The notes under the pieces were generated by a model. That model did no database searches and was not told the DNA's origin. It was given only the letters and a program-made list of their open reading frames with translations. From Magicicada septendecula (Eukaryota; Arthropoda; Insecta; Hemiptera; Cicadidae), in contig CM068373.1 in NCBI GenBank assembly GCA_034769895.1, positions 438,321,080 to 438,385,079 of the forward strand: 64,000 nt of DNA, in the 5' to 3' direction. Position numbers and translations under genes: made by a program. Below are positions 1 through 10,797 of the stretch, piece by piece (the first letter of the stretch is position 1; each line of letters begins with the position of its first letter).

Positions 1-99
1 TCGGATTCATTTAGGCATAAACACAAACAGGTCAATAGAAAAATTTAATAAAATAATAAAATATTGTTATCTAAAAGGAAAACGGATTAAACGACTGGA

Positions 100-345
100 T
101 AAAATAATCTGTGCCATATTATATCTGTTAAACGTATTAAACACTGCACATCATGTCATTTACAGTGCATACACTGTAACTCTTGCTTTCATGACTTTGT
201 GTGTTGCCATACGAAACAATATGTGCAAACATATTCACCTTGTTTGTAGAACATTTAACAATAGGATCCCTGAGGAAAGGGAGAATGAAGATACACTCGT
301 TATAAATATTCCGAATGACGGAGTCATATTAGAAGAACTTTAAAC
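100..345 (+). pseudogene. SWIM-type zinc-finger fragment, probably from a MULE/Phantom-like transposon
   Basis: Translation in two neighbouring frames gives a Cys/His-rich stretch (CxxC, CFHDFVC) followed by CKHIHLVCR and an acidic tail ending at a TAA near 341. The spaced Cys/His pattern ending in CKHIHLV resembles SWIM zinc fingers carried by transposon-encoded proteins in many invertebrates. A frame change lies between the two halves, near 200-220, so this is a relic. SWIM fingers bind DNA or proteins. The rest of the protein would lie before the window start and cannot be seen. The family assignment rests on motif shape only. Confidence 0.4.
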
Positions 346-420
346 GAAATAAGTATCCTACAACTAAAGAAACAGAAAAGAGCGTATCTTGAAAAAAAGA
401 AAAAAGAAATCTTGACCTGT

Positions 421-1005
421 TGTAACGGTACGGAATTAGGGGCATAAAATATCAATTCATACAGTGTTCAACCTTTTTGGAACCCAAAAACTACTAAATA
501 AATTTTATAAACATATGAAATAAATACAGATAAAGAGCTCTAATAACGGGGGTTAAATATAAAAATGTAAAAAGGGTGAAAGAGTGTGTGAAACAAAGTA
601 CTGGGCCATTAAGCATATTAAACACCTTGTTATAGTCATGTAAAAATATTAATCATAAGAATTGTTTTATCCTCATTTTGTATACCGATAACTTTATACG
701 TCCTTTCCATTTAACAAAAGAAAAACTAAAAACTTATAATCGATGTATTAGTTGATAAGAAATGAGGGGAAGCTGAGCCTTTGTTATATAGGTGTAGGAA
801 ATAACATAATTTCATTAAATATAAGAAAAATAATTAGTTTTAGTCAGCATAAACTGTGTTAATATCATTTCGCAACTCAACCCAAATAATCCCTCTGCAA
901 CTGTTTTCGTCTATACGATCCTGGATTAAAACCCAAACGTAAGAAAAATGAAGTTTTAAAAATTTAATAAGATTTTATTATTTACAATAAATTTGTAAAG
1001 TCTCA
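421..1005 (+). repeat. LTR of an LTR retrotransposon (5' LTR, + orientation)
   Basis: The sequence starts TGTAACGGTACGGAATTAGG and ends in CA one base before a primer binding site. It shares its start, a run near 540-660, and its tail (the CTGTTTTCGTCTATA block near 902-917) with the two 1.1 kb solo LTRs at 51793-52894 and 53325-54425. It is shorter (585 bp) and diverged from them. No gag or pol follows beyond 1282, where Polinton-like sequence begins, so the element is truncated. The exact start is inferred from the solo LTRs. Confidence 0.6.
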
Positions 1006-1006
1006 G

Positions 1007-1024
1007 TGGCCCCCGAACAGGGAC
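1007..1024 (+). other. Primer binding site resembling the tRNA-Lys type
   Basis: TGGCCCCCGAACAGGGAC lies one base after the LTR end. It differs at one base from the well-known tRNA-Lys primer binding site TGGCGCCCGAACAGGGAC. Position and sequence together support a reverse-transcription primer site and fix the + orientation of the LTR element. Confidence 0.7.
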
Positions 1025-1282
1025 TCGAATTTATTATTAAGAAAAAGATGTAAAGTCTCACTGTCTGCAGAATTTACAGAAATTCAGGAAAACATAGGAA
1101 CTGTAGAAAAGTTTGACTACGCAAAAAACAGATCCGGCATCTTTTAATGACACTGAAAGCAATGAAGTCAGCTGCTGAAAGGAGCTTACAGGTATGTATA
1201 ATTTTATAAAAATTAGTGTTCTGAGTCCTGATATATTTATAATTAATTTGGTTGTTAAGAAGCAAATCCAAAGCAATTGCAT
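1025..1282. other. Short unassigned stretch between the primer site and the Polinton-like arm
   Basis: This is AT-rich sequence that may be leader of the LTR element. The motif TGTAAAGTCTCA from the LTR end recurs near 1049. Homology to the right Polinton-like arm begins at about 1283. I see no gene here. Confidence 0.4.
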
Positions 1283-1673
1283 CATCATCATCAACGTCCG
1301 TCGTCGTCGTCGTCTCACCAACTACGGACGTGTCTATGAAACGCGGTGTACCGTCATGTTTAGAGTTTACTAACTGTTTGTCCATCCCTTCCTCATCCTC
1401 CTCTTCTTTCTGCTTACTTTTCCGTATCGGCTTTGCAGTCGTTTTACGTTTTTTTTTCAACCAACGCTTCCAAATGGTTTTCAATGGTTCCAAGATCAGT
1501 TTGTAACTTCTTGTTAGCTTTTCTTCCTCTTCTTGGTTCCCGTATTTTAACGCGCGGTATTTCTTCCGTATGTTACTGCTGATCGTTTCGATATCACGAA
1601 CGACCCGTTTCTCCTTGTCGTCCATCTTCACGAACGTCAGTAGATCGACTAACGAATCGACGTGGAAAAACAT
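1283..1673 (-). pseudogene. Truncated N-terminal part of the coiled-coil/conserved-domain gene (left copy)
   Basis: Reading from the ATG at 1673, the protein opens with a helical charged region (MDDKEKRVVRDIETISSNIR), likely coiled coil, followed by a Lys/Glu-rich linker and an acidic Thr/Asp stretch. It then leaves homology with the right-arm copy at about 1283, so its conserved domain is missing. Here the frame stays open through the Lys-rich linker, where the right-arm copy changes frame near 17300-17400. Function is unknown. Confidence 0.6.
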
Positions 1674-1768
1674 ATATTTACGTACAATCTTAGTCGTCGT
1701 TATGTAAACCTCTTTACGGAAAAGTCAACGCCCCTCCCGTTTTACACAGACAGTCTACACACGTTTGT

Positions 1769-2465
1769 TTATTCGTTCGGTGGTGGTACTGTGAAACGAT
1801 CGAAACCGATTCTGTACCGCCCGTTATCGATGGACAAGACTTTGTTGACGACAAGAAAACCGTGCCGGTCTTTCCACGCTTCAGCGTACAAGTTCTTAAA
1901 CTTTCCGAACTTCATGTCCGTGTTGACGTGATCGTTGTACGCGTGCTTCAAGTTGAGATCGTCCTGTCTAAACAAGACTATAAGGATGGCGTTGTCACGA
2001 ATCAGCTGTTTCGGTATTTGACCGTACGTCTGGCACAAGTAGAACGTGTCTACACCGCTGTGTCGTCCCATAGCAAAGTACTTGCTTATGTTGTGTTGTT
2101 TTTCACAAGACACGTCGTCGAACACCATAACGGACGCGGTGTAGACTTCGTCGGGCGGCGGTACCTCTTCGTTTTCGCTGTACGCGTGATAACCCGGCCG
2201 TCGTCGGCGACCCGTATCATCAGCGATTCCAACATACGGTATTTGGGTTGAAACAGTGATTTTGAAAACACGTACAGATTTGCGAAACGTACGCCGTTTA
2301 CGTCGAACAACAGGTTGAACATCACGTTCGTCTTGTCCGCACGCTGACGGTCCGCAGATGATAGAACGTACAGAATCGGGCAGAAGTGGTCCGTGCTTAC
2401 TCCTCCTCATCCTCCTCATACTCGTACACGGTGACGCTCCCAAATTTATGTACAAAAAATTCCAT
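1769..2465 (-). pseudogene. A32-like genome-packaging ATPase, broken (left copy)
   Basis: The family (FtsK/HerA-type ATPases of Polintons, adintoviruses and other nucleocytoplasmic DNA viruses) pumps viral DNA into capsids. The C-terminal half is intact and shows a Walker-B-like VMVFDDV, then the YLCQTYGQIPKQLIRDN sensor region typical of the family. The N-terminal part is in other frames: the ATG at 2465 runs into a TAA after about 20 codons, and the P-loop (GPSACG) is interrupted by a frame change at its catalytic lysine. The right arm has the same lesions. Start chosen by analogy with the right copy, which has a TATA box upstream. Confidence 0.75.
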
Positions 2466-2469
2466 CTTG

Positions 2470-2973
2470 CTTGCTCGCTTGCTTGCTTAGTAGGTCCGCT
2501 GGTTGCGATGAGTTGCTTGCGACTGTCGACCCAGGAGTGATCTGTATACCGAACGAGCTGCCCGTTTATATAGACGGACGTTCCCCCACCCCCTCCCTGT
2601 TCTACTGTTGCGTGTAACTATTGCACAACATTCTGTCAACACGTATTGCACTATACTGTTTCACAATATGACGCAACGGTTCTATCGATCGAATCGTATC
2701 GTAATGAGTTACGGTGATATGGCGCAACAGTACTGTTCAGGTAACCGGGTCAAGGATGGAGGAAAACCTTGTCCTAAATATTTATTGTCTATATAGACGG
2801 ACAATCTTGCGTAACTATTGTACCATACTGTTGCGCAAAGATATGATGCAACAGTTTTCATAAAATACACCGCATTGTACTGTACAGTCATACACTTGAT
2901 CGCTTCGTATATACATATATATATATATGTTCCTCCTGCTCCTCCGCCTCTAACACTCATCACGCGTACCGAA
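2470..2973 (-). promoter_or_regulatory. Intergenic promoter region of the ATPase gene with repeated TTGCGCAA-type palindromes (left copy)
   Basis: The region lies between the polymerase end and the ATPase start. It carries TTGCGCAA at 2831-2838 plus several variants (GGCGCAACAG, TTGCACAAC, TTGCGTGTAAC), often paired with ATGATGCAAC. Two TATATA-type boxes lie on the minus strand near 2563-2571 and 2790-2796. TTGCGCAA is a consensus for C/EBP-type bZIP factors, so bZIP control is plausible but inferred. Confidence 0.5.
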
Positions 2974-5900
2974 TCACGCTTTGGCGGTCCGTATCACGCT
3001 GGGCCGTCGTCGTCGTTGTTGTTGTTGTTGTTGAACCGTCGCACGTCCACCCTCTTCCATCTCGCGAATTTTGTAATGACCGTAAGCTAACGTTCTCTGT
3101 CCGTCCTCCAAGACGTATCTCTTGTCGTCGTACGGCGATAACGACAGTTTCACAATCTGGCGCGTGTAGAGTCGATGGTCTTCGCTGCGTATGACCAGCG
3201 CGGACGTGTACGTTTGTCGGTTAGTCGACGTCGTCGTCGTCGATGCCAGCACACAACGTTTGTAATCCGCATGAGTTAACCGGTTCTGTATAGCCACTCG
3301 CGGTACACCTTTCGCTAAGCGCTTCTCAGTTTTCTCACCGTCGTCCTGCAACACCAGCAGCGAGTACGATTTCGCGCGCAAGCCGACGAATTCGACGATA
3401 GGTTTCGCGTGCTTTTTGTCTTAAACGTTCCCAACCGTTTTTTATTTACCGCACTATAACAAGGATGGGTCGCGGGATATTCTGACGTATCGAATAAATG
3501 TAGGTTTTCGTTAATGTCCTCGTACACGTTATCGGTGCGTATATCGTATAGCAAAGAGTCCGTATCGGTTATACACAATCGCACACGCGGTCCGTACTTC
3601 GCGACAGTAAATTCGTAGTGGAAACTCTACATTATGTGTTTACCGATGTCCAGCACGGTGCATCCTACGTGCAGCGGACGGTTGAGATATACGGTTCTCT
3701 TTTTCATCATTACGCCTACCAAGTCTTTGTTGTACACGTTCACGTGCACGAATCTCGGGCTCGCGATCAGTGTTAACATTTTACGTTCGATGGTGACTAA
3801 ACGAAAATCTATACGTTTCCGGACGTTATCTAATAATTTGCCGTACACCGCGTTAATCATTAGTTTAAAAAAGTCTTTTTCGAAATTTGTTTACCACGGC
3901 TTTCCGTTTTTCCGTGTTAAAGTCAATGAACGGCTTCTTCCACGCACTCTGACGGAACGCTAACACGCGATTAACGGCTTTCAATGTCATCCCGAGTTTC
4001 AGATACAGCCGCAACGTTCTATAGTGGACGATATAGTTTGTCTTATCCTCGAGACTGGTGATTAGTTTCTTTACAGTGCCGGTGATGGGTAAATTGAAAT
4101 TTTTCATATAGTTAAAACGTTTGCTGTATGCGGACAATTCGTGCTCGCCGACCTTTCTGCGTTCCGGCGCTAGCGGGTAGTCCGACTGTAGGTCGTGTAG
4201 CCGGCGGGGATAACCTAGATCGACGTTGAGGATATAGCCGATTTCGTCTTCAGCGCCTACCATGCTCAAATCTAACGCGTTGATTTCTTCACGTTCCAAC
4301 CATCGGAATCCGGAGTGGGGTAATGGCAGTCTCATCGCGGTGCCGTACAGGTTTGTACAGTCCAAGTAGAAGAGGTAATTGTTTTCGCGTTCGCGATCGT
4401 AGTCCGGTACGTAAGGGTTGTTGGCGTTGGTGTATCTCGTGGGCACCATCGCGGTACCCCCTCTTAACCCGCTCTCCGCGAACAGGTACATGATTATAAC
4501 TTGCAGTAGTTCCAGTCGAATCCCTGTCATTTTCAACATGGCTTTCCACGCGAGTCCCGGCGCGGAGTACACGTTGCACGGATCGATTTCGTAGTATTGC
4601 AGGCTGGTTTCACGGAAGTTTTTCAATATGTCGGCCAATAGCAACACGTCGGTTTTCAGGTAGAGGTCGTGATACTCGCCTAACGTTGCCATCCCGAAAG
4701 CCGCCCACACGTTTTGCGCGTGCGCGTAATCTTCGTCCGACACGGACGTCTCGGCAAGACGGTTGTAGAAATGTTCCGGCGCGGGCATAGACACGTCCTC
4801 GAACTTCCTTTCGTCCGTCACGTACTCGTACGGGTAGACCCCTTTCTGACCAGCAGTTCAACGCGTTCTTCGTCTTCGTCTTAGTTGTTTCCGTCCGTTC
4901 GCATGCACTGTGGTAGTATTTTTAAATTTATCTTTTAGCAAGTTCTTCGCCAACTTTTCCAACGACGCGTTCATAAACTGCGCGGAATCGAGAAAGCGGA
5001 GACGGCCGATGGACACGGACACGTACCGCTTGCTGGTCGTGGATATACACTTGATTTCGTCGTGTTTGAAATTTCCCGAACGCTTGGACGAGATGGTGAC
5101 AATCGTACCCGCGCAGGTTATAGAAGAAGACGGGAACGTGTTGCGGCACGTTATAGTTTAAATTGCACACGTTGTGCGCGGCTCCCAAGTACTCGCCCGT
5201 CACGTGATCGTGGTTTCGCACTTTGTCGTCCGCGTCGTCGCCGCGTTCGATACTCTTCTTGCAGAGATGACAGGTGGTGGCGTTCTGGAAATCGCGTTCG
5301 TTGTCGTCGATCATGCGGAGCGGTCTGTCGAAATAGCGTTCGAGTCGCTGCACGTCTTCGCGAAGAGTCCGGAGAAACGTATCCACCACGTCATTACCGC
5401 CGCCGCCGCCGCTGCGATACAAGAAGGGTTCTTTTACGGCTTCCCCGTCCAATCGACGAGCACGTAGCAGAAACTGCACGGGACGTGATGCGCAATGTCC
5501 TGCGAGTGCGAGCTGTCTTCTTCGCGCGTACATCCGGACAATGGGCGAAGAAAAGATTCAAAGTCCGCGTAAACCGTGTACGGTACTCTGTGACACTTCG
5601 TGTAGTCCTTAAAATACATATGGCCGTGGTTTTCCGGTCGGCAGTTCGACATTTTGCATTCCGTGCGCCGTGCAGAGTACCTCGTAATCCTCGAGTCGTT
5701 TTCGCGCCATTTCAGCATCCGTATTGTCGCGAAATCGTGGCAAGCAGTAATTGCAGTGGAACGAAACCGACTTACTTTTCGTTAGTGTGTACAACAAACG
5801 GGACAAGTTTCTAATGGCGCAATAATGTTTGAGGCCTTCCTCGTTACTCAGTAATAAAAGATTCACGTGTGTCCTGTCTTTGTGCTCGGTTATCCGAATA

Positions 5901-6643
5901 GGGTACACTTCGTCTTTTCTATATCCGGACTCGTTGATTTCGCTTTCGTAACCGAACACGTTCACCGAAATGTTCGCATTTTGTCTTTCAAATTTTTAAA
6001 TTTGAGTCACCGGCACCGGATAGTCGATCCCCTCCATATTCAGCTCTTTTTCGTACTGTCTGTATCGAGACGCGCGGTTCGAGTTAGACGCGATCAGATG
6101 TAACCCGGCTAAAACAGACCAGAGGAAGCATTTCTCGTCGTGTAGATTTTGCACGTTCACTACCGCTTTCTTACTTAATAATTTCTTCGGTGTCGATATG
6201 TAATTGGATACGGTGAGAGGACGATATTTAAACAAGTTAACTTCGACGGCCAAGATCCCGTTCTCGACCCATCCCCAACCTTCGCGAGTGAACTTCGAAA
6301 CCGTTTCGAGCACTTTTCCCACGCACTCCGTGTACTGTTCGTTTACGTCTTCAGCGTCCTCTGCCGCAGGTAAAACGAGTTGCATACGTGAACAAAACAC
6401 TGCCGTCTGCTCCAGTTCGCGATCGGATACGAGTTTCTTGAATACGACACGTACTGCCAGGTACCAGTTGAAACTGTGCCCTATATCGCGTGATTCCGCT
6501 CGCACGTCGTCGGGAATAACGTCCGCCATTCTGTCCAACAATACGGACACTGTGTCCACGCCGTCTTCGAAATCGATATACTTTATCGTTTTTACACACA
6601 CGTTAAGCACGAGCGCGATCGTACGAGTTGCGTATACCGCCAT
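2974..6643 (-). pseudogene. Protein-primed family B DNA polymerase of a Polinton-like element, broken (left copy)
   Basis: This would replicate the element's linear DNA from a protein primer. Segments on the minus strand cover the N-terminal domain (5996-6643), exonuclease motif DFE (near 5600), a Cys/His HNH-like insertion (CHLCKK...NHDHVTGEYLGAAH), the NLRGYD exonuclease motif, YLKTDVLLLAD, palm motif A (DCTNLYG), motif B (NAVYGKLLD) and motif C (DTDS). The total of about 1,220 codons fits Polinton polymerases. The reading frame is interrupted at the same sites as the right copy, and there is one further nonsense codon (TAG) at 3627-3629. No intact enzyme can be made from the visible frames. 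Confidence 0.85.
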
Positions 6644-7440
6644 GGTTCTGTACTACGACTTACACGGAATCAAACGCACTTTTTTGACGGTTATAAAATC
6701 ACTTGTTTTCAGCAGCGTGTCCAGCTGCTAACTAAAATCTGAGGCGGTAAATCTGTACAACTTATTGGCACGAGCATATTACTGCGCAACCTTATTCGAG
6801 GCTTTTGGTTCACCTCCGGTTTACAGCGTGGGAAAGTCCTTTTACTCTCTTTCTCACGCTAGTGCTGGCCATGTGTATTCAATCTTCCTCGAGTGTGTCT
6901 GTTATTCCCACGTTGCATCGCATCGTTGCGCAAGAGTATGGTGTAACAGTTACGCTCGTTAGTAAAACAAGAGAGAGGGAGGGGGGTTTGCAAAACATTT
7001 GCGCGCGCACACACTACGACAAACTTACACCCCTCCGCGGCCTCCGCGTACAACGTGGGGAGAATCCGAGGCCATCGATGGCAGTGAGGGGGGAGCTGTT
7101 GAAGTAGGTCAGGTGGAACCGTTGCATCATATTGCGCAACAGTATCACAAACACACACACACACTACGACAACAGGATCCCCCTTCGCGGCATCTGCGTA
7201 CAACGTAGGGAGGATCCGAGGCATCTATGGACTGGCGGGGGGGGGAGGTGGTGGAGAGCTGTTGAAGTAGGGCAAGAGGGCAGCTGTTCGTAAAGTCACT
7301 TGTTACGTCATGCAATTTATTTCACAATCCTCGACCCGGTTAAGGGAACAGTAGCCTTATCTCAACATTCGCGAGCGACACGTCGTCCAGAGCCCCGAGC
7401 TAGTTGACTGCAACGTTCTTGGTTTAATATAAGGTAATAT
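6644..7440 (-). promoter_or_regulatory. Upstream region of the polymerase gene with palindromic bZIP-like sites (left copy)
   Basis: No convincing gene lies here. TTGCGCAA occurs at 6926-6933 and 7132-7139, each near a GTTGCATC or GTAACAGTTAC half-site, with TTACTGCGCAACC near 6779. The pattern copies the ATPase upstream region, which suggests a shared promoter control element. Two blocks around a shared GGGAGGATCCGAGGC-like motif (7055-7085 and 7205-7230) form a local repeat. Confidence 0.45.
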
Positions 7441-8067
7441 CGGTCGTGTTTTGTATTTATTTTTCGTTATTACATTCTTTATATTTTATATATTATTTTT
7501 TTGTAATATCTACGATTATTCTTCTTAATTATAGTATTTACATTGATTAAACATTGTATTTCTGTATATGACCTAACACACACGCGCGCGCGCGCGGACG
7601 CACACACACACTTCAGACATGTATAGCTAAAGTCACGCTCTCAGTTTACGTGTGTATAATTAAATATAATGAGCGATGCAATTGTACCACTGAACTGAGT
7701 TTTTAATTGTCTAACGTGTTATTTAATTTTATAAGAGTTAGACCTTTTCTGAGCGCGTCTTAAAAATCCGTTTATCGAAGAATCCGAGTAAATTGTGCTA
7801 ATGCACGTTTTGTGATATCATACGCTGCTATTATCATGTAACACTGTTATACAACGATGTAGATGGTAGAGCTTTATTGTGTTAATGAATCGCTTACAAG
7901 ATATCGGTCCTGTTTTTGTATTTATTTTTTGTTATTACATTTTTATTTTATTTTTTTTAATTTTTTGTACTATCTACGATTATTTTTTCTTAATTATACT
8001 ATTTACATCGATTAAACATTGTATTTCTATATATGACCTATTAAACATTGTATTTCTGTATATGACC

Positions 8068-8069
<2 letters not shown>

Positions 8070-8107
<38 letters not shown>
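8070..8107. repeat. (CA)n microsatellite
   Basis: A run of about 17 CA units follows the second end module. A shorter CG/CA run sits at 7577-7611 after the first module. Confidence 0.9.
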
Positions 8108-8110
<3 letters not shown>

Positions 8111-8626
8111 GACTTTCGCCGACGACGCTCAGGAAGGGGACGGGCGTGACATTAACCACATGTCGCTCTGTTTACGTGTAAGACTGTTAGACGGGAGGTG
8201 AGCTCTGGAAGACGTAGTTTCTACATACCACAAGATGCTTACACACACTCGCGTTTTATATTTTGTTTTTTTTTTACCGCAACGTTTCCTCCTTTTCGCT
8301 TCTTATCGGTTTCAATATTTGTATAGAGTAAATTGCTCATCTGTGTTTCTACTCTATACCATTATTCACTACATTTTTTAATTTTTCCATCTTTTTAATT
8401 ATACACGGTCGGTCATTTGCTTTATTTATAGTTATGCGAAACTAACTTTTTAGTCATTGCCTTTTGTATTTTTTTTTTGTATTTTTATGTATAATATCTA
8501 ACAATATTTTTAACATATTTTATATATTTTACATCTTTTTTATTTCTCTGAAGTTGGTAATACGTTTTTATTATCTTTTAACAGGGTAAATTTTGTATTC
8601 GACAATGCACTTCTTACAATGTATAC

Positions 8627-8700
8627 TAATGTCCAGCGCGGTGCATCCTACATACAGTGGACGTCGCGATACGCGGTTCTCTTTTTCATCATTATGCATT
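8627..8700 (-). pseudogene. Short diverged scrap of the Polinton-like polymerase gene
   Basis: About 70 bases match 3634-3710, the polymerase segment between motifs B and C, with many substitutions (shared blocks TGTCCAGC.CGGTGCATCCTAC and GGTTCTCTTTTTCATCATTA). It sits in the spacer between two end modules and is far more diverged than the two arms are from each other. It must therefore derive from an older copy. Confidence 0.6.
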
Positions 8701-8929
8701 TTTATTTATTTTTTGGTACTATCTACGATTATTCTTTCTTACTTATACTATTTACATCGATTAAACATTGTGTTTCAGTATACGACCTATGAGCCCGAGC
8801 CCCGAGCCCCCCGAACGTCGACCGAGAGACCGAAAAACGAACGTGAACCGCGCGCGACCAAAACGAACGAGAACCGCGAAAGAGCGCGAAATATACGATC
8901 GTTTTTCTTAATTATACCGTCACGATCGG

Positions 8930-9500
8930 CCGTTCGTGACGTCATCACCCTCCGCCCCACCCCACACCCCCGTCCTTAGATTTAGCCCTCCGGTTACATC
9001 ACGGATTACCGAGCCAGTGGTCGGACGAGGGGGTGGTGGTCAGTCGTGACGTCATGTCGAGGTAGGCCAAGAGATCATACGTTCGTGACGTCACTTGTTA
9101 CGTCATGATCATCTGTTCGTAACGTCATCACCCTCCACCCCACCCCCGGCCATTGATTTAGCTCCACCACCTTCCTCGTCCATCGTCTTAGCCCTCCACC
9201 CCCTTCGTCCATTGATTTAGGAAACAAAACCTCCTCCCCGGCCAACCGTCATGTTGTGGTAGGTCAAGAGAGCATCTGTTCGTGACGTCACTTGTAACGT
9301 CATGATCAGCTGTTCGTGACGTCATCACCCTCCACCCACCTCCCGCCAATTGATTTTCCCCTCCACCCACCTGTTCACTGACTCTGTATCCAGCCCAAGG
9401 TCAAAAGTGCATCTTTATGTAGGTCAAGAGTGCATATTTTCGTGACGTCATCACTCTCCACCCCCCGTCCTGTGACGTCATCACCCTCCCGCGTATTGTG
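8930..9500. promoter_or_regulatory. Array of TGACGTCA/AACGTCA sites between the two arms
   Basis: The phrase GTTCGTGACGTCATCACCCTCC and variants recur near 8930, 9045, 9083, 9115, 9278, 9310, 9438 and 9471, alternating with C-rich CCACCCC tracts. TGACGTCA is the ATF/CREB consensus palindrome. A related single phrase (TTCGTAAAGTCACTTGTTACGTCATG) sits at the arm end near 7288. It looks like an amplified piece of the element's terminal control region. No gene is visible. Confidence 0.5.
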
Positions 9501-10113
9501 GTTTATATTAGTTGACATGCAAGTGAGCCAGTACCCCCTTCACCCCGGCAAACTACTTGTGTCTTATTACATTACTCCCTCGTTTTGAAAAGGAAGGTAC
9601 CGGAGTACATTGCTTTTCCAACATCCTGGTGTCCTGAGTGTTGTAACACAAACAAACAAACAAATAAAACATCTAAGCGTAAAACAACAAAATAAACTTA
9701 AAACTATTTCTTATCTATTCTTATCTTGTCTGTTTCACACATATCTATTCAATTTATTTGTCAGTTTCAAGCTATATGTCTTTTTTTTATAAGGTAGTTC
9801 TTTTCACATCATATATATACAATCAAACAAGCTATATTTATACGAAGAATTCATTTACACAAAAAAAAGTTTGTCTGTTCATCTTACAGAATCCTTTAAT
9901 CTGCTGTTACATTCACTTTATCTAACCGTCCATTGCATATTACGCCAAAATTTCTACTGTATCACTAGTTTCGTAGAGTTGTGTTTACTTTTTGTTTGCT
10001 ACTTTTACTACTATGTTACCGTGTTGTTATCGTTGATCACGAATGGTGGGGGGTTTGGCGGTGTGTGTGTGTGTGCCGGTAGCAGTCATGACGATCCGGT
10101 AGTAGGAGTCCAT
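9501..10113. other. Unassigned AT-rich stretch downstream of the envelope-like fragment
   Basis: I recognise no gene. The region could hold the 3' end of whatever element carried the envelope-like fragment, but no clear LTR termini were found. A GT/G-rich patch lies at 10041-10078. Confidence 0.3.
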
Positions 10114-10797
10114 TTACAAATCGAACTCTAGCAGTGTCCTGGAGTTCCTTATAGATGACTTCCGTCTGCTGCACTGGGTGAGAAGTCGACGAGAAGTGGC
10201 TGGAGTGTCTGTACATAATTTCTGCAATTTTGTATTGTGACGTATGCCACAAAAAAATATTACTACACTTGTGGTTAGGAAGTAGATAAACAGAAATACT
10301 ATTATGAATGAAAGTGATGTAAAGCTTTGTTTACGATGTGCTCTTATCAGCTCTAGCTTCCTTTGCAGCTCGGTTATCGAGAATATATCAACTGGGTCAG
10401 ATACATTATTCAAAATTTCTTGTATGTTTGCAGTGAGATTGTCAGTTGAAGTTTCATTACTTGGCTGGAATGTTTTTAATTCAGAAAACGTTAAGACATT
10501 TTGAATAGGTGGTATCACCATATGATTTGATTGAATTTTTGCGGAAGTCTTCCCCTTTGATCGCTGGAGTAACATGAAGTATTTGGAATATACATAACAG
10601 TTTCGAGTATTCAGAAGAATTCCGGTGCCGCTTAGTAATTGCGTTTGTCGACTTATTTCTCTCAAACTATTGCGTGAAGTATAACATTGAAGTATTACTC
10701 GGGTAGGCTTCGTCATACTATAGATCCAGAAATCGCCATTACTTCCAGCATACATTATAGGTTTATTGTAATTCGCCACCACTTCTCTTTTACACAA
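10114..10797 (-). pseudogene. C-terminal part of a retrovirus-like envelope protein
   Basis: The frame is open for about 227 codons without an ATG at its start, so it is a fragment. It has a Cys-containing ectodomain (LLSGTGILLNTRNCYVYS), a long polar helical stretch, then a single hydrophobic segment (SFIIVFLFIYFLTTSVVIFF) and a short basic tail. This matches the layout of the C-terminal end of insect retroelement and baculovirus F-type envelope proteins, which mediate membrane fusion. No fusion peptide or furin site lies in the fragment, and no pol gene lies next to it. The assignment comes from pattern only. Confidence 0.5.

Larger units (their letters stand above)
1283..7587 (-). repeat. 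Left arm of a 6.3 kb inverted duplication of a Polinton-like element
   Basis: This arm is the near-identical reverse complement of 11195-17513. Protein translations of the two arms differ at only scattered residues. It carries, on the minus strand, the polymerase (2974-6643), the packaging ATPase (1769-2465) and the truncated start of the next gene. Its outer end breaks inside an acidic Thr/Asp-rich segment at 1283. Its inner end stops in an alternating purine/pyrimidine run at 7587. Confidence 0.9.
7440..8795 (+). repeat. Three diverged copies of a Polinton-end module
   Basis: A module running from a TATTTATTTTT run through ACTATCTACGATTATTCTT and CGATTAAACATTGTATTTC to ATGACCTA is seen at about 7440-7580, 7905-8070 and 8695-8795. 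A reverse copy is at about 11205-11330. The first and the reverse copy belong to the near-identical arms. The others are diverged and lie in the spacer. This suggests that the element end was duplicated repeatedly. Confidence 0.6.

Noticed and set aside
1862-2251. Plus-strand frames over the left ATPase and polymerase (for example 1862-2251, 5062-5814, 6204-6731)
   Set aside because: They are antisense shadows of well-supported minus-strand genes and show no domain of their own.
5390-5410. GCC repeat as a possible trinucleotide expansion
   Set aside because: It encodes a short Gly run inside the polymerase and is present in both arms at the same length.
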